Made by a program: the position numbers and the translations under genes
Origin: G963674665 sp963674665
GTDB lineage: Bacteria > Desulfobacterota > Desulfovibrionia > Desulfovibrionales > Desulfovibrionaceae
Direction of reading: 5' to 3'
Length of the DNA: 64,000 bases
Assembly: GCA_963674665.2 (NCBI GenBank)
Contig: CAXXPL010000016.1
Location: 62,001 to 126,000 of the forward strand
In this document: positions 17,619 to 25,869 of the stretch, piece by piece
Layout: each line of letters starts with the position of its first letter
How positions within the stretch are numbered: position 1 is the stretch's first letter
The notes under the pieces: model-generated
Told to the model about the DNA's origin: nothing
Databases searched by the model: none
Seen by the model: the letters and a program-made list of their open reading frames with translations, nothing else

Positions 17619-18041
17619 ATGATCATCGAGCTGGCATTTGAAAAGGCATTTGGCGAACCAGGCCCCAACATGTGCTGGTTCGGGGAGCCTCGGGAGTATC
17701 TGCACCTCATCAACAGGCTGCACCCTCTTGGCACTGGTACCGGTCTCACCATCACCTCGGACGACCTGGCAGACATCATTACTCTCAAGGACTGTGACGG
17801 ATTCATCCTCAAGTCTTCTGAAAAAGGAACCGTGCTCTCCAAACTATCGGGCAGAACCATCCTCATGGAGCTGAACCCCGCCCTTTGGCGAGAAATCCTT
17901 ATCAACCCCTTGATAATCTCGTTCAAGCCATCATTCGCCTATGTCGAATTCGATGACCTTGAGCTGACCGAGGAGGCGAACATTATTATGGAGTCCCTTT
18001 CCTGCTCCGCGGAGGAGTATTTCAGGCGGCTGGAGAGTTAA
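17619..18041 (+). CDS. Small soluble protein of unknown function
   Basis: 140 residues, acidic, no signal peptide or membrane segment. It reads as alternating strands and helices (TITSDDLADIITLKDCDGF, AYVEFDDLELTEEANIIM). The size and acidity resemble immunity-type proteins, but no family was recognised. Weak ribosome site. It lies between the AT-rich membrane-protein gene and a repeat hairpin, and may belong to the same acquired segment although its own GC content is higher. Confidence 0.45.
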   Translation: MIIELAFEKAFGEPGPNMCWFGEPREYLHLINRLHPLGTGTGLTITSDDLADIITLKDCDGFILKSSEKGTVLSKLSGRTILMELNPALWREILINPLIISFKPSFAYVEFDDLELTEEANIIMESLSCSAEEYFRRLES

Positions 18042-18083
18042 AACCCCAGCACATCCCCACTTCAAACATTTTAGGAAGGGGGA

Positions 18084-18127
18084 GCGCCAGGGGAAAACCA
18101 TTATTTACAAAATGTTTTCCCCCTCGC
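18084..18127. terminator. GC-rich repeat hairpin between convergent genes
   Basis: GCGccAGGGGAAAAcCATT ... AATGTTTTCCCCctCGC. Same GGGGAAAA/TTTTCCCC family; probably a bidirectional terminator. Confidence 0.6.
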
Positions 18128-18169
18128 AAAATCCTTATACTTCTCTCTCCCCCCTTCTTCCCTCTTTCC

Positions 18170-18772
18170 TCACTCCCCTGCGGGAAACTCCGCCAGATGG
18201 GGGTGGATGGCCTTGCCCAGCCAGGCGATGGTCCGCCCCAGGTTGCGCATGTTGGCCATGCCCTCGTTGTCCGAGGCCACTTCCCCCTCGTTCAGGCCGT
18301 AGCCCATGTTCCAGTAGGTGGAGCCGGGCACCAGCATCTCGGACATGAGGTACATGTGGTTGATGCTGTCGAACACGTGGGTGGCGCCCCCTCTGCGTAC
18401 GGCCACCACGGCGGCGCCGATCTTGCCCTTGAAGACCCTGCCGTTGACCAGCGCCACCATGCCGGAGCGGTCCAGCAGCGCCTTGAGCTCGGCGCTCACG
18501 TCCGCGAAGTAGGTGGGCGAACCCAGGATAAGGGCGTCGGCGCGGACCATCCTCTCGAACACCTCGTTGAACATGTCCTTGGTGTTGATGCAGCGGAGGT
18601 TTTGTTTTTCCGCGCACTTGCCGCAGGCCAGACAGCCCCGGATGTCCTTGCCGCCGAGCTGCACGAACTCGGTCTCCCAGCCGGCTGCGGCCAGGGGCTT
18701 CAAGGTCTCTTCCAGCAGCACCCTGGTGTTTCCGCTCTTTCTCGGACTGCCGTTTATCGCCAAAGCGTACAT
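18170..18772 (-). CDS. Flavodoxin-like NAD(P)H-dependent iron-sulfur flavoprotein
   Basis: 200 residues of the NADPH-dependent FMN reductase/flavodoxin fold: ALAINGSPRKSGNTRVLLEE (FMN phosphate loop) and LGSPTYFADVSAELKALLDR. CLACGKCAEKQNLRC at about 47-61 gives the C-x2-C-x2-C...C arrangement of the Isf-type iron-sulfur flavoproteins. Redox role, probably quinone, oxygen or drug reduction. AGGAG ribosome site. Divergent from the HxlR regulator across a palindrome, the typical arrangement for an electrophile-responsive reductase. Confidence 0.82.
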   Translation of the reverse strand: MYALAINGSPRKSGNTRVLLEETLKPLAAAGWETEFVQLGGKDIRGCLACGKCAEKQNLRCINTKDMFNEVFERMVRADALILGSPTYFADVSAELKALLDRSGMVALVNGRVFKGKIGAAVVAVRRGGATHVFDSINHMYLMSEMLVPGSTYWNMGYGLNEGEVASDNEGMANMRNLGRTIAWLGKAIHPHLAEFPAGE

Positions 18773-18836
18773 GTGTGTCTCCTATGTCTTGACGTTGTGG
18801 AATCCCCGGCATACTACCCTTGACTGCGCATTATGC

Positions 18837-18863
18837 AAGTACGGTCCTGAATGTTCGGTACTT
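18837..18863. promoter_or_regulatory. HxlR-type operator in the divergent region
   Basis: AAGTAC 18837-18842 and GTACTT 18858-18863, perfect 6-base arms with a 15-base spacer. On the minus strand TTGCAT-N16-TAGTAT gives a promoter for the flavoprotein gene overlapping the left arm. TATAGT near 18871 is a possible -10 for the regulator. GTAC half-sites are common for HxlR/YodB proteins. Confidence 0.6.
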
Positions 18864-18934
18864 ACGCCGAGTATAGTATTGTCTGGTTTATTTAACTGAG
18901 CGGATTCTCAGGGCCAACCAGTATTGGCGGAACC

Positions 18935-19366
18935 ATGATCGAACCATGCAAGATAAAAGAGGTGGGGGGCAAGAGGTACCGCTGTTATTTCGAGCTCGCC
19001 TTCCAGGTCATTGGCGGTAAGTGGAAGACCATCATCCTGTACCACCTGAGTCTGGTGTCCAGGATGCGCTTCGGCGAGATCCGGCGCGGCATACCCGAGA
19101 TAACGGAGCGCATGCTCACCCGCCAGCTCCGGGAGCTGGAGGCAGACGGCATGCTCCACCGGGAGGTGTACCGGGAAGTGCCCCCAAGGGTGGAATACTC
19201 CCTGACCGAATTCGGCCGTACCCTTATTCCGGTGATGCTGCAGCTCCGGCATTGGGGCATCGAGTATGAAAAACATATCGGCGGCAAGGAGCTGCAATTC
19301 GGCGAGGGATACGAGAACCCGGAGCAGCCTCCCCTCGCCCCGTGTCATCTCGAAACCGAAAACTGA
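18935..19366 (+). CDS. HxlR-family transcriptional regulator
   Basis: 143 residues with the HxlR winged helix: QVIGGKWKTIILYHLSL, RFGEIRRGIPEITERMLTRQL and REVPPRVEYSLTEFGRTL. Cys6 and Cys17 lie in the N-terminal arm, where several YodB/HypR-like sensors carry the reactive thiol. Divergent from the flavoprotein at 18170-18772, which is its likely target. Confidence 0.85.
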   Translation: MIEPCKIKEVGGKRYRCYFELAFQVIGGKWKTIILYHLSLVSRMRFGEIRRGIPEITERMLTRQLRELEADGMLHREVYREVPPRVEYSLTEFGRTLIPVMLQLRHWGIEYEKHIGGKELQFGEGYENPEQPPLAPCHLETEN

Positions 19367-19400
19367 TCTTCATGGTTTTTTTTGCTGCAATGACCATGAA

Positions 19401-19416
19401 CAATTGTTAACAATTG
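19401..19416. promoter_or_regulatory. Perfect 16-base palindrome upstream of the ABC operon
   Basis: CAATTGTTAACAATTG is fully self-complementary. It lies 55 bases upstream of the -35 of the ABC importer promoter and 35 bases after the HxlR gene. A regulator site is plausible; no cognate regulator is identified. Confidence 0.4.
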
Positions 19417-19470
19417 CCTCGCCACGCGCTCAATTCCCCTGGCCATGGGCTTTCCAGAGCCGAAAGCCCC

Positions 19471-19499
19471 TTGAAAAACATACTGATTTCACCTATATA
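19471..19499 (+). promoter_or_regulatory. Sigma70-type promoter of the ABC importer operon
   Basis: TTGAAA (19471-19476), 17-base spacer, TATATA (19494-19499), about 58 bases before the ATG at 19557. Confidence 0.55.
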
Positions 19500-19556
19500 A
19501 TTGAATTCTGCAGCGCATTAAACGCCAGTGTAAATCAATTTAAAGGCTTAACCTTG

Positions 19557-20321
19557 ATGTTTGCGATCCGCTCTCTCCGCATGGAGATTTCGAGAAACCA
19601 TACGCCGGTCAGCATATTCAGAGATATCTCCCTGGAAGTCCCCAAGGGGTGTTTTCTTTCCATTGTCGGCGCCTCGGGCTGCGGCAAGACCACGCTCATG
19701 CGGTGCCTGGCAGGGCTGCAGCAGCCAACCGGGGGGGAGATCCTGTTCAAGGGCGAGCCGGTCACCGGGCCGAGCAAGGGACTGGCCATGGTCTTCCAGG
19801 ATTACGGAAACTCCCTGTTTCCCTGGAAAACCGTGCTCGGCAACGTGCTCTTCGCCCTGGACAAGAGCTCCGGCTCCAAGCAGCAGCTCCGTGACATCGC
19901 CATGAAGCATCTGGAGTCCGTCGGGCTTGCAGGGTTCAGCGCCTACCACCCCTGGGAGCTTTCGGGCGGCATGCAGCAGCGCCTGGCAATCGCCCGCGCC
20001 CTCGCAGGGGGGGCGGAATGCCTGCTCATGGACGAACCCTTCGCGTCCCTGGACGCCCAGACCCGCGCCACCCTGGAGGATCTGCTCCTGAAAATCTGGG
20101 CCCGTGGGGAGCGCACCATAATTTTCGTGACCCACGACATCGACGAGGCCATCTACCTTTCGGACTACGTGCAGGTTCTTGGGGGGGAGGTCACCACCCT
20201 GGGGGACAGCATCGAGATTCCCCTGGCGCGCCCCCGCAACCAGTTGGAGACACGCGCCGACCCGCTCTTTTCCCAGCTCCGCACCGCCATCCATCGTAAC
20301 CTGGGGCACAAAGCGGAATGA
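19557..20321 (+). CDS. ABC importer ATP-binding protein, SsuB/TauB/NrtD type
   Basis: 254 residues. Walker A GASGCGKTT (38-46), Q-loop MVFQDYGNSLFPWKT, signature LSGGMQQRLAIARA, Walker B CLLMDEP, H-loop FVTHDIDEAIYLSDY. The Q-loop sequence and length put it with the nitrate/sulfonate/taurine/thiamine-precursor importers. It powers the two permeases that follow with 4-base overlaps. ATG 19557 has only a weak AAAGG site. Confidence 0.88.
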   Translation: MFAIRSLRMEISRNHTPVSIFRDISLEVPKGCFLSIVGASGCGKTTLMRCLAGLQQPTGGEILFKGEPVTGPSKGLAMVFQDYGNSLFPWKTVLGNVLFALDKSSGSKQQLRDIAMKHLESVGLAGFSAYHPWELSGGMQQRLAIARALAGGAECLLMDEPFASLDAQTRATLEDLLLKIWARGERTIIFVTHDIDEAIYLSDYVQVLGGEVTTLGDSIEIPLARPRNQLETRADPLFSQLRTAIHRNLGHKAE

Positions 20322-21100
20322 GCATGCGCACGCAAAACGGCCTTCCCACCAAACTCTGGGGGTTCGCCTTCATGGCCCTGCTCATCGCGCTCTGGGCCGT
20401 GCTCTCGGCCATGGAGCTCCTCTCCCCGAGCCATTTTCCCTCGCCCGGACAGGTGGTCATGGTCCTTGCCCAGGAAAAGGGGCAGTTGCTCAACCAGGCC
20501 CTGATATCCCTCACCCGGACCCTGGCCGCCTTTGTCATCGGCGGGGGGCTGGGCCTCGGCCTCGGCCTGCTCCAAGGCGTGTTTCCAAAATTTCGTGACA
20601 CCACGGAACTGCTCATCGAGGGGCTGCGCCCCATCCCATCCGTGGCCCTCATTCCCCTGGGCATCCTGTTCGTGGGCATGAACTTTCGCCTGAACATCGC
20701 CCTGGCTGCCTACGCCTGCTCCTGGCCAGCGCTCATCAGCGCCTATGACGGCGTGAAAAGCGTGAACCCCATGCTCATCGACACGGCCCGGACCATGGGC
20801 TTTTCCAGGAGGCGGATCCTGTCCGAGGTCATTCTCCCGGCCGCCCTGCCCATGGCCGCCACAGGGCTGCGCATAGGCCTGGCCATCGCCTTTGCCGTGG
20901 AGATCTCCGTGGAGATGATCGTGCCCAAGCAGGGGCTGGGCGCCCTGGCCACCAACGCGGCGCTCTCCGGGCTGACCCCCCTTCTCTATGCCGCCATAGT
21001 GACGGCCGGGGTGGTGGGACTGGTCTCCAACAGCCTGTTCCGCCGCCTGGAGCACCTCTTCTTGCGGCGTTACGGCCCCCAATGGAGCAGCGCCTCATGA
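20318..21100 (+). CDS. ABC importer permease 1, SsuC/TauC type
   Basis: 260 residues, about six membrane segments and the binding-protein-dependent permease EAA-type loop (DTARTMGFSRRRILSEVILPAALPM) that docks on the ATPase. The start overlaps the ATPase stop by 4 bases. Forms an inner-membrane heterodimer with the next gene, whereas most SsuC-type systems use a homodimer. Confidence 0.85.
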   Translation: MSMRTQNGLPTKLWGFAFMALLIALWAVLSAMELLSPSHFPSPGQVVMVLAQEKGQLLNQALISLTRTLAAFVIGGGLGLGLGLLQGVFPKFRDTTELLIEGLRPIPSVALIPLGILFVGMNFRLNIALAAYACSWPALISAYDGVKSVNPMLIDTARTMGFSRRRILSEVILPAALPMAATGLRIGLAIAFAVEISVEMIVPKQGLGALATNAALSGLTPLLYAAIVTAGVVGLVSNSLFRRLEHLFLRRYGPQWSSAS

Positions 21101-21885
21101 GCCGCGGGTACACCTGGAAGGGTGTGGCCCTGTGCTGCGCCGTGGGCGTGGCCTGGGAGGTGGTTGCCCAGCTGCATCTGGTCTCCCCGCGCCTGCTGCC
21201 CCCCTTGTCCACCATCCTTGTGGAGCTAGGCCGGCTCACGGTCTCGGGCGTGCTGCCCATGGCCCTGGGCGTGACCCTGTGGCGCATGGGCATGGGGCTG
21301 CTCATAGCCACGGCTCTCATGATCCCCCTGGGCATATTGGCGGGGCGCTCCCCGCTTGTGTGGCGCACCATCGCCCCCACGGTGGAGAGCCTGCGCTCCC
21401 TGCCTCCGGTGCTGGTCATCCTGCCGGCCATGCTGGTGCTGGGCATCGGCTCCAGCATGAAGATCTTTGCCGTGTTCTTCGCGTCCTCGTTCCCCATTTT
21501 TCTCAACACCATGGACGGCGTGAAGTCCATCCCGCCCCTGTACTTGGACACCGCCAGAACCTTACGCACGGGGCGCCTGTCCCTGCTCTTCGAGGTGGTG
21601 ATCCCGGCAGCAGCCCCGGGCATGCTTTCGGGCCTGCGCACCGCCATCCCCATAGCCTTCATCATCGCCATCGTTTCCGAAATCATCGGCGGCACCAGCG
21701 GCATCGGGCATTTCCTGATGCGCAGCCAGCGGACCTTTGCGGTGCCACAGATGGACGCCGCCATCATCGTCACAGCCATCACCGGCGGAGTTCTCAATCT
21801 TCCGCTGAAAGCTGTTGAATCGATATGTCTGGGATGGTACTCTCGTTGGAAGCGCGCAACTAACACCAGCTGCATCGAACCCTGA
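21097..21885 (+). CDS. ABC importer permease 2, SsuC/TauC type
   Basis: 262 residues from ATG 21097, preferred because it gives an ATGA overlap with the upstream stop and has GGAG nine bases before it; ATG 21082 is the alternative. Similar topology to permease 1, with the EAA loop DTARTLRTGRLSLLFEVVIPAAAPGM and RTAIPIAFIIAIVSEIIGG. Second half of the transmembrane pore. Confidence 0.83.
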   Translation: MSRGYTWKGVALCCAVGVAWEVVAQLHLVSPRLLPPLSTILVELGRLTVSGVLPMALGVTLWRMGMGLLIATALMIPLGILAGRSPLVWRTIAPTVESLRSLPPVLVILPAMLVLGIGSSMKIFAVFFASSFPIFLNTMDGVKSIPPLYLDTARTLRTGRLSLLFEVVIPAAAPGMLSGLRTAIPIAFIIAIVSEIIGGTSGIGHFLMRSQRTFAVPQMDAAIIVTAITGGVLNLPLKAVESICLGWYSRWKRATNTSCIEP

Positions 21886-21924
21886 AAACAGCCGCTTTTG
21901 AAGCGGCCGGCAAGGAGCACCACA

Positions 21925-22866
21925 ATGCTGAAGAAACTTTTCGCATGTCTGGTCCTGACGGCTCTTCTCACCGCCCCGTCACTGTCCGGGGCAGAGCAAA
22001 CCATTCGCGTGGGATACATCCCGGTGGGTGACTGCCTGCAGCTCTACGTGGCCGAGGAACTCGGCTACCTGGCGGAAGAGGGGCTGAAGGTGGAGAAAAC
22101 GCCCCTGGCCGGCGGTTCCCTCATTGCCATGTCCGTGGAGGCCGGCGAGCTGGAGGTGGGCTGGTCCAACCTGGTTTCCCTGATCATTGCTGCGGACAAG
22201 GGATTCGACTTCGTGGTGCTGGCACCCGGCGCCTTTGAACGGGAAAATACCAACCGAGTACACAGCCTGCTGGTGCCCAAGGACTCGCCCATCAAGGAGT
22301 TCAAGGACCTGGTGGGCAAGACCGTCGCCATCAACGCCCTGGGCAACATCAACGAGATCGCCCTGAGCGCCCTGGCCGAGCAGAACGGCGTGAGCATCAA
22401 GGACATCCGCATCGTGGAGGTCCCGTTCCCGCAGATGGGTCCGGCCCTTGCCAGCGGCTCTGTGGACGCGGCCCTGACCCTGGAGCCTTTCGTCACAATC
22501 ACCCAGAAGAACGGCACCGCCCGTGTTCTGGTACCCGCCGCCCTCAGCGTCTATGGGGAGCAGTTCCTCATCGGTGCCTGGTTCGCCAGACAGTCCTGGA
22601 TCGACAAGAACCCCGAGGCGGCCATGGCCTTCAAGCGCGCCATGCTCAAGGCCTCGGAATACATCGAGGCCAATCCTGAAAAGGCCCGGGAAGTGCTCAC
22701 CCGCCACACCAAGCTCACCATGGACCTGGCCCAGGTCATCGCACTGCCCTGGTTCGGCGTGGAGGCCGGGCCTCAGGACATCACCAACCTCCTGGACCTC
22801 ACCGCCAAGTACGGCTTTGCCAAGCAGATTCCGGGCGAACAACTCTTCATGCGCGAACCGAAATAG
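21925..22866 (+). CDS. ABC importer periplasmic solute-binding protein (NMT1/SsuA-like)
   Basis: 313 residues. Sec signal peptide MLKKLFACLVLTALLTAPSL with cleavage near SGA-E. The mature part has the NMT1/OpuAC-like fold: TIRVGYIPVGDCLQLYVAEE, LAGGSLIAMSVEAGELEVGW and VGKTVAINALGNINEIALS. The family binds sulfonates, nitrate, thiamine precursors or related small molecules; the ligand cannot be fixed here. AAGGAG before ATG 21925. Last gene of the importer operon, followed by repeat hairpins. Confidence 0.85.
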   Translation: MLKKLFACLVLTALLTAPSLSGAEQTIRVGYIPVGDCLQLYVAEELGYLAEEGLKVEKTPLAGGSLIAMSVEAGELEVGWSNLVSLIIAADKGFDFVVLAPGAFERENTNRVHSLLVPKDSPIKEFKDLVGKTVAINALGNINEIALSALAEQNGVSIKDIRIVEVPFPQMGPALASGSVDAALTLEPFVTITQKNGTARVLVPAALSVYGEQFLIGAWFARQSWIDKNPEAAMAFKRAMLKASEYIEANPEKAREVLTRHTKLTMDLAQVIALPWFGVEAGPQDITNLLDLTAKYGFAKQIPGEQLFMREPK

Positions 22867-22901
22867 CGTAGAGAACGAATCATAGATATCAGAAAGGATG
22901 T

Positions 22902-22940
22902 GCGAGGGGGAAAACCTTAACAAAGGATTCTCCCCCTCGC
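22902..22940. terminator. GC-rich repeat hairpin after the ABC operon
   Basis: GCGAGGGGGAAAACCTT ... AAAGGATTCTCCCCCTCGC. Probable terminator of the importer operon; same repeat family. Confidence 0.6.
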
Positions 22941-23057
22941 GCTCCCCCTTCCCAAACTCTTTATATGAATGCGGGTTATGCTTGCGTTGGTCGCGGGCGC
23001 CGCATCCTGCAGCGGGTACTCCCTTTCCCCCTTGATAGAAGTTTTTGAAAAGGGGGT

Positions 23058-23094
23058 CCGGGGGAAAACTTTTTGCAAAAAGTTTTTCCCCCGG
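23058..23094. terminator. GC-rich repeat hairpin before the WbuC gene
   Basis: CCGGGGGAAAACTTTTT, loop GC, AAAAAGTTTTTCCCCCGG; the most perfect member of the family in this window. Confidence 0.6.
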
Positions 23095-23122
23095 CAAACT
23101 CTTATTACTCTCCCATAATACC

Positions 23123-23671
23123 ATGAACGATTGCTCCCGCACCTTTCCCCTGGCCATGGAAGCTCCCGGCACCACAGTCACTCCCCTTGGTGGGTTGGAA
23201 ATCCGTCGTGCCCTGGAGATGTCCAGGCAGAGCCCGCGCAAGCGGATCATCCTCCCCCTGCACAAAAGCGCGGACAGCACCCTGCACCGCATGCTCAACG
23301 CCATCCAGCCCGGCAGCTATGTGCGCCCCCACAGGCATGAGGAGCCGCCAAAGGCCGAGTCCATGCTGGTGCTGCAGGGCAGCCTGGGCGTGGTGATCTT
23401 CGACGCCTCCGGGAGCGTGAAATCCACTTACACCCTGTCCCCCCACGGGGAGCACTTTGCCCTGGATATCGAAGCCGGGGTGTTCCACACCATCCTGGCC
23501 CTGCTCCCCGACACGGTGCTCTTCGAGGTCAAGCCCGGCCCCTATACCAGGAGCACGGACAAGGACTTCGCCACCTGGGCGCCCGGGGAGTACACCCCGG
23601 AGGCTGAGGAGTTTCTCGGGAGAATGCGGGAGCTGTTTATGGGCGACAGCAGCAAGTGCATTCCTTTCTGA
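23123..23671 (+). CDS. WbuC-family cupin metalloprotein
   Basis: 182 residues. Cupin metal motif YVRPHRHEEPPKAES followed by VLQGSLGVVIFD, EAGVFHTILAL and LFEVKPGPYT...DKDFATWAP, the WbuC pattern. WbuC proteins often sit near polysaccharide genes, but here the neighbours are transporters. ATG 23123 follows the repeat hairpin closely and has no strong ribosome site. Substrate unknown. Confidence 0.75.
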   Translation: MNDCSRTFPLAMEAPGTTVTPLGGLEIRRALEMSRQSPRKRIILPLHKSADSTLHRMLNAIQPGSYVRPHRHEEPPKAESMLVLQGSLGVVIFDASGSVKSTYTLSPHGEHFALDIEAGVFHTILALLPDTVLFEVKPGPYTRSTDKDFATWAPGEYTPEAEEFLGRMRELFMGDSSKCIPF

Positions 23672-23859
23672 AGAGCTGGGCTTCCCGCACTCTTCGCGCT
23701 CCCGCGTTTCCCACTGCCTATCTGCATCACCATATCCAATTGATTTCTCAGATGATCATTACAATATTCGATTGGAATCAAAAATCAATCTGACTTATTG
23801 ATATCCCGGATACAATCAAATCCGATTGAATTGGTTTGAATAATTCGGGGAGCGAGATC

Positions 23860-24270
23860 ATGCGGCCATTGGCCCTTCGACTGAGACCGGGGCAGGACCT
23901 CCTCATGGAGCTGGAGCGCATCGCCCTGGAACAGGCCATAGAAGCGGCCTGCGTCCTGACCTGCGTGGGCAGCCTCACCACGGCCATGCTGCGGTTCGCC
24001 AACCAGGAACAGGCCACCGAGCTCCACGGCCACTTCGAGATCGTTTCGCTGACAGGCGTGCTCTCCAGGCACGGTTCCCATTTCCATATCGCCATCTCCG
24101 ACGGACGCGGGCAAACCCTTGGGGCGCATCTGCTCCCGGGGAGCAAGGTATACACAACCGCGGAAATCGTCCTGGGCATTCTCCAGGAGCACAGCTTTCT
24201 GCGGACCCATGACAGCCAAACCGGCTACCCGGAACTGGAAATCAAACCATTAAACCGCGACAAGGAGTGA
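23860..24270 (+). CDS. PPC-domain (DUF296) protein
   Basis: 136 residues of the PPC/DUF296 fold: LALRLRPGQDLLMELERIA, CVLTCVGSLTTAMLRFA, GHFEIVSLTGVLS and SHFHIAISDGRGQTLGAHLL with the His-rich putative metal/ligand site. No DNA-binding AT-hook is present, unlike plant AHL proteins. GGGAG before ATG 23860. It ends 4 bases before the ECF S-component gene, so it is almost certainly co-transcribed with the importer. A ligand-sensing or enzymatic accessory role is an inference. Confidence 0.75.
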   Translation: MRPLALRLRPGQDLLMELERIALEQAIEAACVLTCVGSLTTAMLRFANQEQATELHGHFEIVSLTGVLSRHGSHFHIAISDGRGQTLGAHLLPGSKVYTTAEIVLGILQEHSFLRTHDSQTGYPELEIKPLNRDKE

Positions 24271-24274
24271 AGGT

Positions 24275-24871
24275 ATGGGATTCAGCGAACAGATCAAAAA
24301 GGATTTCACCACGTTCACTTTTGTACTCATCGCCGTGGCCATCGTTCTCAACATCGCCATGGGGCAACTGGTGTCCCTGCTCAAGCTTCCCATCTTTCTG
24401 GACTCCATCGGCACCGTGCTGGTGGGCGTCCTGGCTGGCCCCTGGGCCGGCGCCCTGGCCGGTCTGCTCACCAACCTGATCTGGGGCGTGATCTCCTCTC
24501 CGGTGGCCGCCGCCTTCGCACCCGTGGCCATGGCCATCGGTTTCACCGCCGGTCTGTGCGCCAAGTACGGACTGTTCAAGAACTGGTGGCTGGCCATCGT
24601 CGCGGGCGTGATCATCACCGTGTTCAACGCCGTGGTGGCGGTGCCCATCCGCCTGTACATGTTCGGCGGCATCACCGGGAGCGGCGCCGACTTCGTCACC
24701 GCCTACATGCTCGCCCTGGGCAAGGACCTCTTCGGCTCGGTTGTGGTCACCGTGTTCACATCCAACCTCATCGACAAGGTCGTCACCGCCGTGCTGGTCT
24801 GGGGCATCGTGAAAGCCCTGCCCTACCGGTTCTCCACCCGGTTCTCCAGGCTCTCCGCGTCGGCCTCCTAG
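24275..24871 (+). CDS. ECF importer substrate-binding S component
   Basis: 198 residues, six membrane helices. The first half reads LVSLLKLPIFLDSIGTVLVG then AGPWAGALAGLLTNLIWGVI, the usual S-component pattern with small-residue packing motifs for docking to EcfT. Substrate class (vitamin, metal or purine-like) cannot be assigned; it is not clearly ThiT, BioY, RibU or CbiM. AAGG ribosome site. Followed by EcfT and two EcfA genes. Confidence 0.72.
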   Translation: MGFSEQIKKDFTTFTFVLIAVAIVLNIAMGQLVSLLKLPIFLDSIGTVLVGVLAGPWAGALAGLLTNLIWGVISSPVAAAFAPVAMAIGFTAGLCAKYGLFKNWWLAIVAGVIITVFNAVVAVPIRLYMFGGITGSGADFVTAYMLALGKDLFGSVVVTVFTSNLIDKVVTAVLVWGIVKALPYRFSTRFSRLSASAS

Positions 24872-24878
24872 TATGATG

Positions 24879-24984
24879 TCCGCTAAATTCATCTACCATG
24901 AATTTAGCGGAGGATCGCTTCGCCGAAAACGCGGTTTCGGCTTGCTCACGCCGCTGAAAACGGCGTGGCGGTCTCCCGACCGCC
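24879..24984. repeat. Array of four consecutive hairpins inside the ECF operon
   Basis: TCCGCTAAATTCAT 24879-24892 with ATGAATTTAGCGGA 24898-24911 (perfect 14 bp); GCCGAAA 24922-24928 with TTTCGGC 24935-24941; CACGCCG 24947-24953 with CGGCGTG 24961-24967; GGCGGTC 24967-24973 with GACCGCC 24978-24984 followed by TTTAAT. It lies in the 212-base gap between the S and T genes and could be an attenuator, a processing site or an inserted palindromic repeat. Confidence 0.6.
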
Positions 24985-25083
24985 TTTAATGTCGCATAAC
25001 ACGCGGCTCAAGAGTATATGAACATAACGGACGCGACACTAGCCCCGCATCCATGCTCCGGAAACCGGAGCCGGCCATGAGCG

Positions 25084-25866
25084 ATGCGGCACTCTGACGG
25101 CACCACCCTCTTCATCGAGGGTGAGTCCCTGCTACACTCCCGCCACCCCTTCAACAAGCTGGCCCATGTGCTGCTTGTTGGGGTGGCGGTTTATTGCGCT
25201 CCCGGCGCATGGATCCCGGACGCCGCCCTGCTCTGCCTGAACCTGGTTCTGGCAGCCATTGGTGGTATTCTGCTCCCTGTCTGGAGGATCAGCTGGCGCT
25301 TCCTGCTGCCCTTGGCCCTGTGCATGCTCCCGATTCACGGCTTCCTGTATCCGGACAACCACACCCCCCTGGCGACGTTTCATGCTCTCACCCTCTATCG
25401 CGAAGGGGTGGAATATGCCGGAACGATCCTGCTGCAGTTGGCCGCCATCTTCACGGCCTCCATGCTCTTCGTGTTCACCGTGCGCCCCGCGGATCTTGTC
25501 ACTGCCCTCGCGCAGGCGGGATGGCCGCCATCCTTTGCCTACCTCTTCGGAAGCCCCCTGCTGATGCTGCCCGCCATGCGCAAGAGGATCGGCGTGATCC
25601 AGGCAGCCCAGAGAGCCCGGGGGCTGGATTCCGAAGGTGGGGTGCCGCGGCGCATGCGCGCCCTCGCCCCGCTGGTGGCGCCCCTTGTCCTGGCGGCGTT
25701 CAGCGAGATCGAAGAACGGGGCATCGCCCTTGAGGTGCGGGGGTTCAACGCCCGTGGCCCCAAGACAACCCTGCGGGACGTGAACGACTCGCGCTTCCAA
25801 CGTTTCAGCCGGTGGGGCATGCTCATCGTGTCCGTGGCCCTGCTGATATTCAAATTCCTGGCCTGA
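25084..25866 (+). CDS. ECF importer transmembrane T component (CbiQ/EcfT type)
   Basis: 260 residues with N-terminal membrane helices and the two cytoplasmic coupling helices carrying Ala-Arg-Gly motifs: AAQRARGLD and LEVRGFNARGP. These dock into the two ATPases. Length matches EcfT. ATG 25084 is 7 bases after an out-of-frame ATG at 25078 and has GGAG rather far upstream. Confidence 0.82.
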   Translation: MRHSDGTTLFIEGESLLHSRHPFNKLAHVLLVGVAVYCAPGAWIPDAALLCLNLVLAAIGGILLPVWRISWRFLLPLALCMLPIHGFLYPDNHTPLATFHALTLYREGVEYAGTILLQLAAIFTASMLFVFTVRPADLVTALAQAGWPPSFAYLFGSPLLMLPAMRKRIGVIQAAQRARGLDSEGGVPRRMRALAPLVAPLVLAAFSEIEERGIALEVRGFNARGPKTTLRDVNDSRFQRFSRWGMLIVSVALLIFKFLA

Positions 25867-25869
25867 ACC

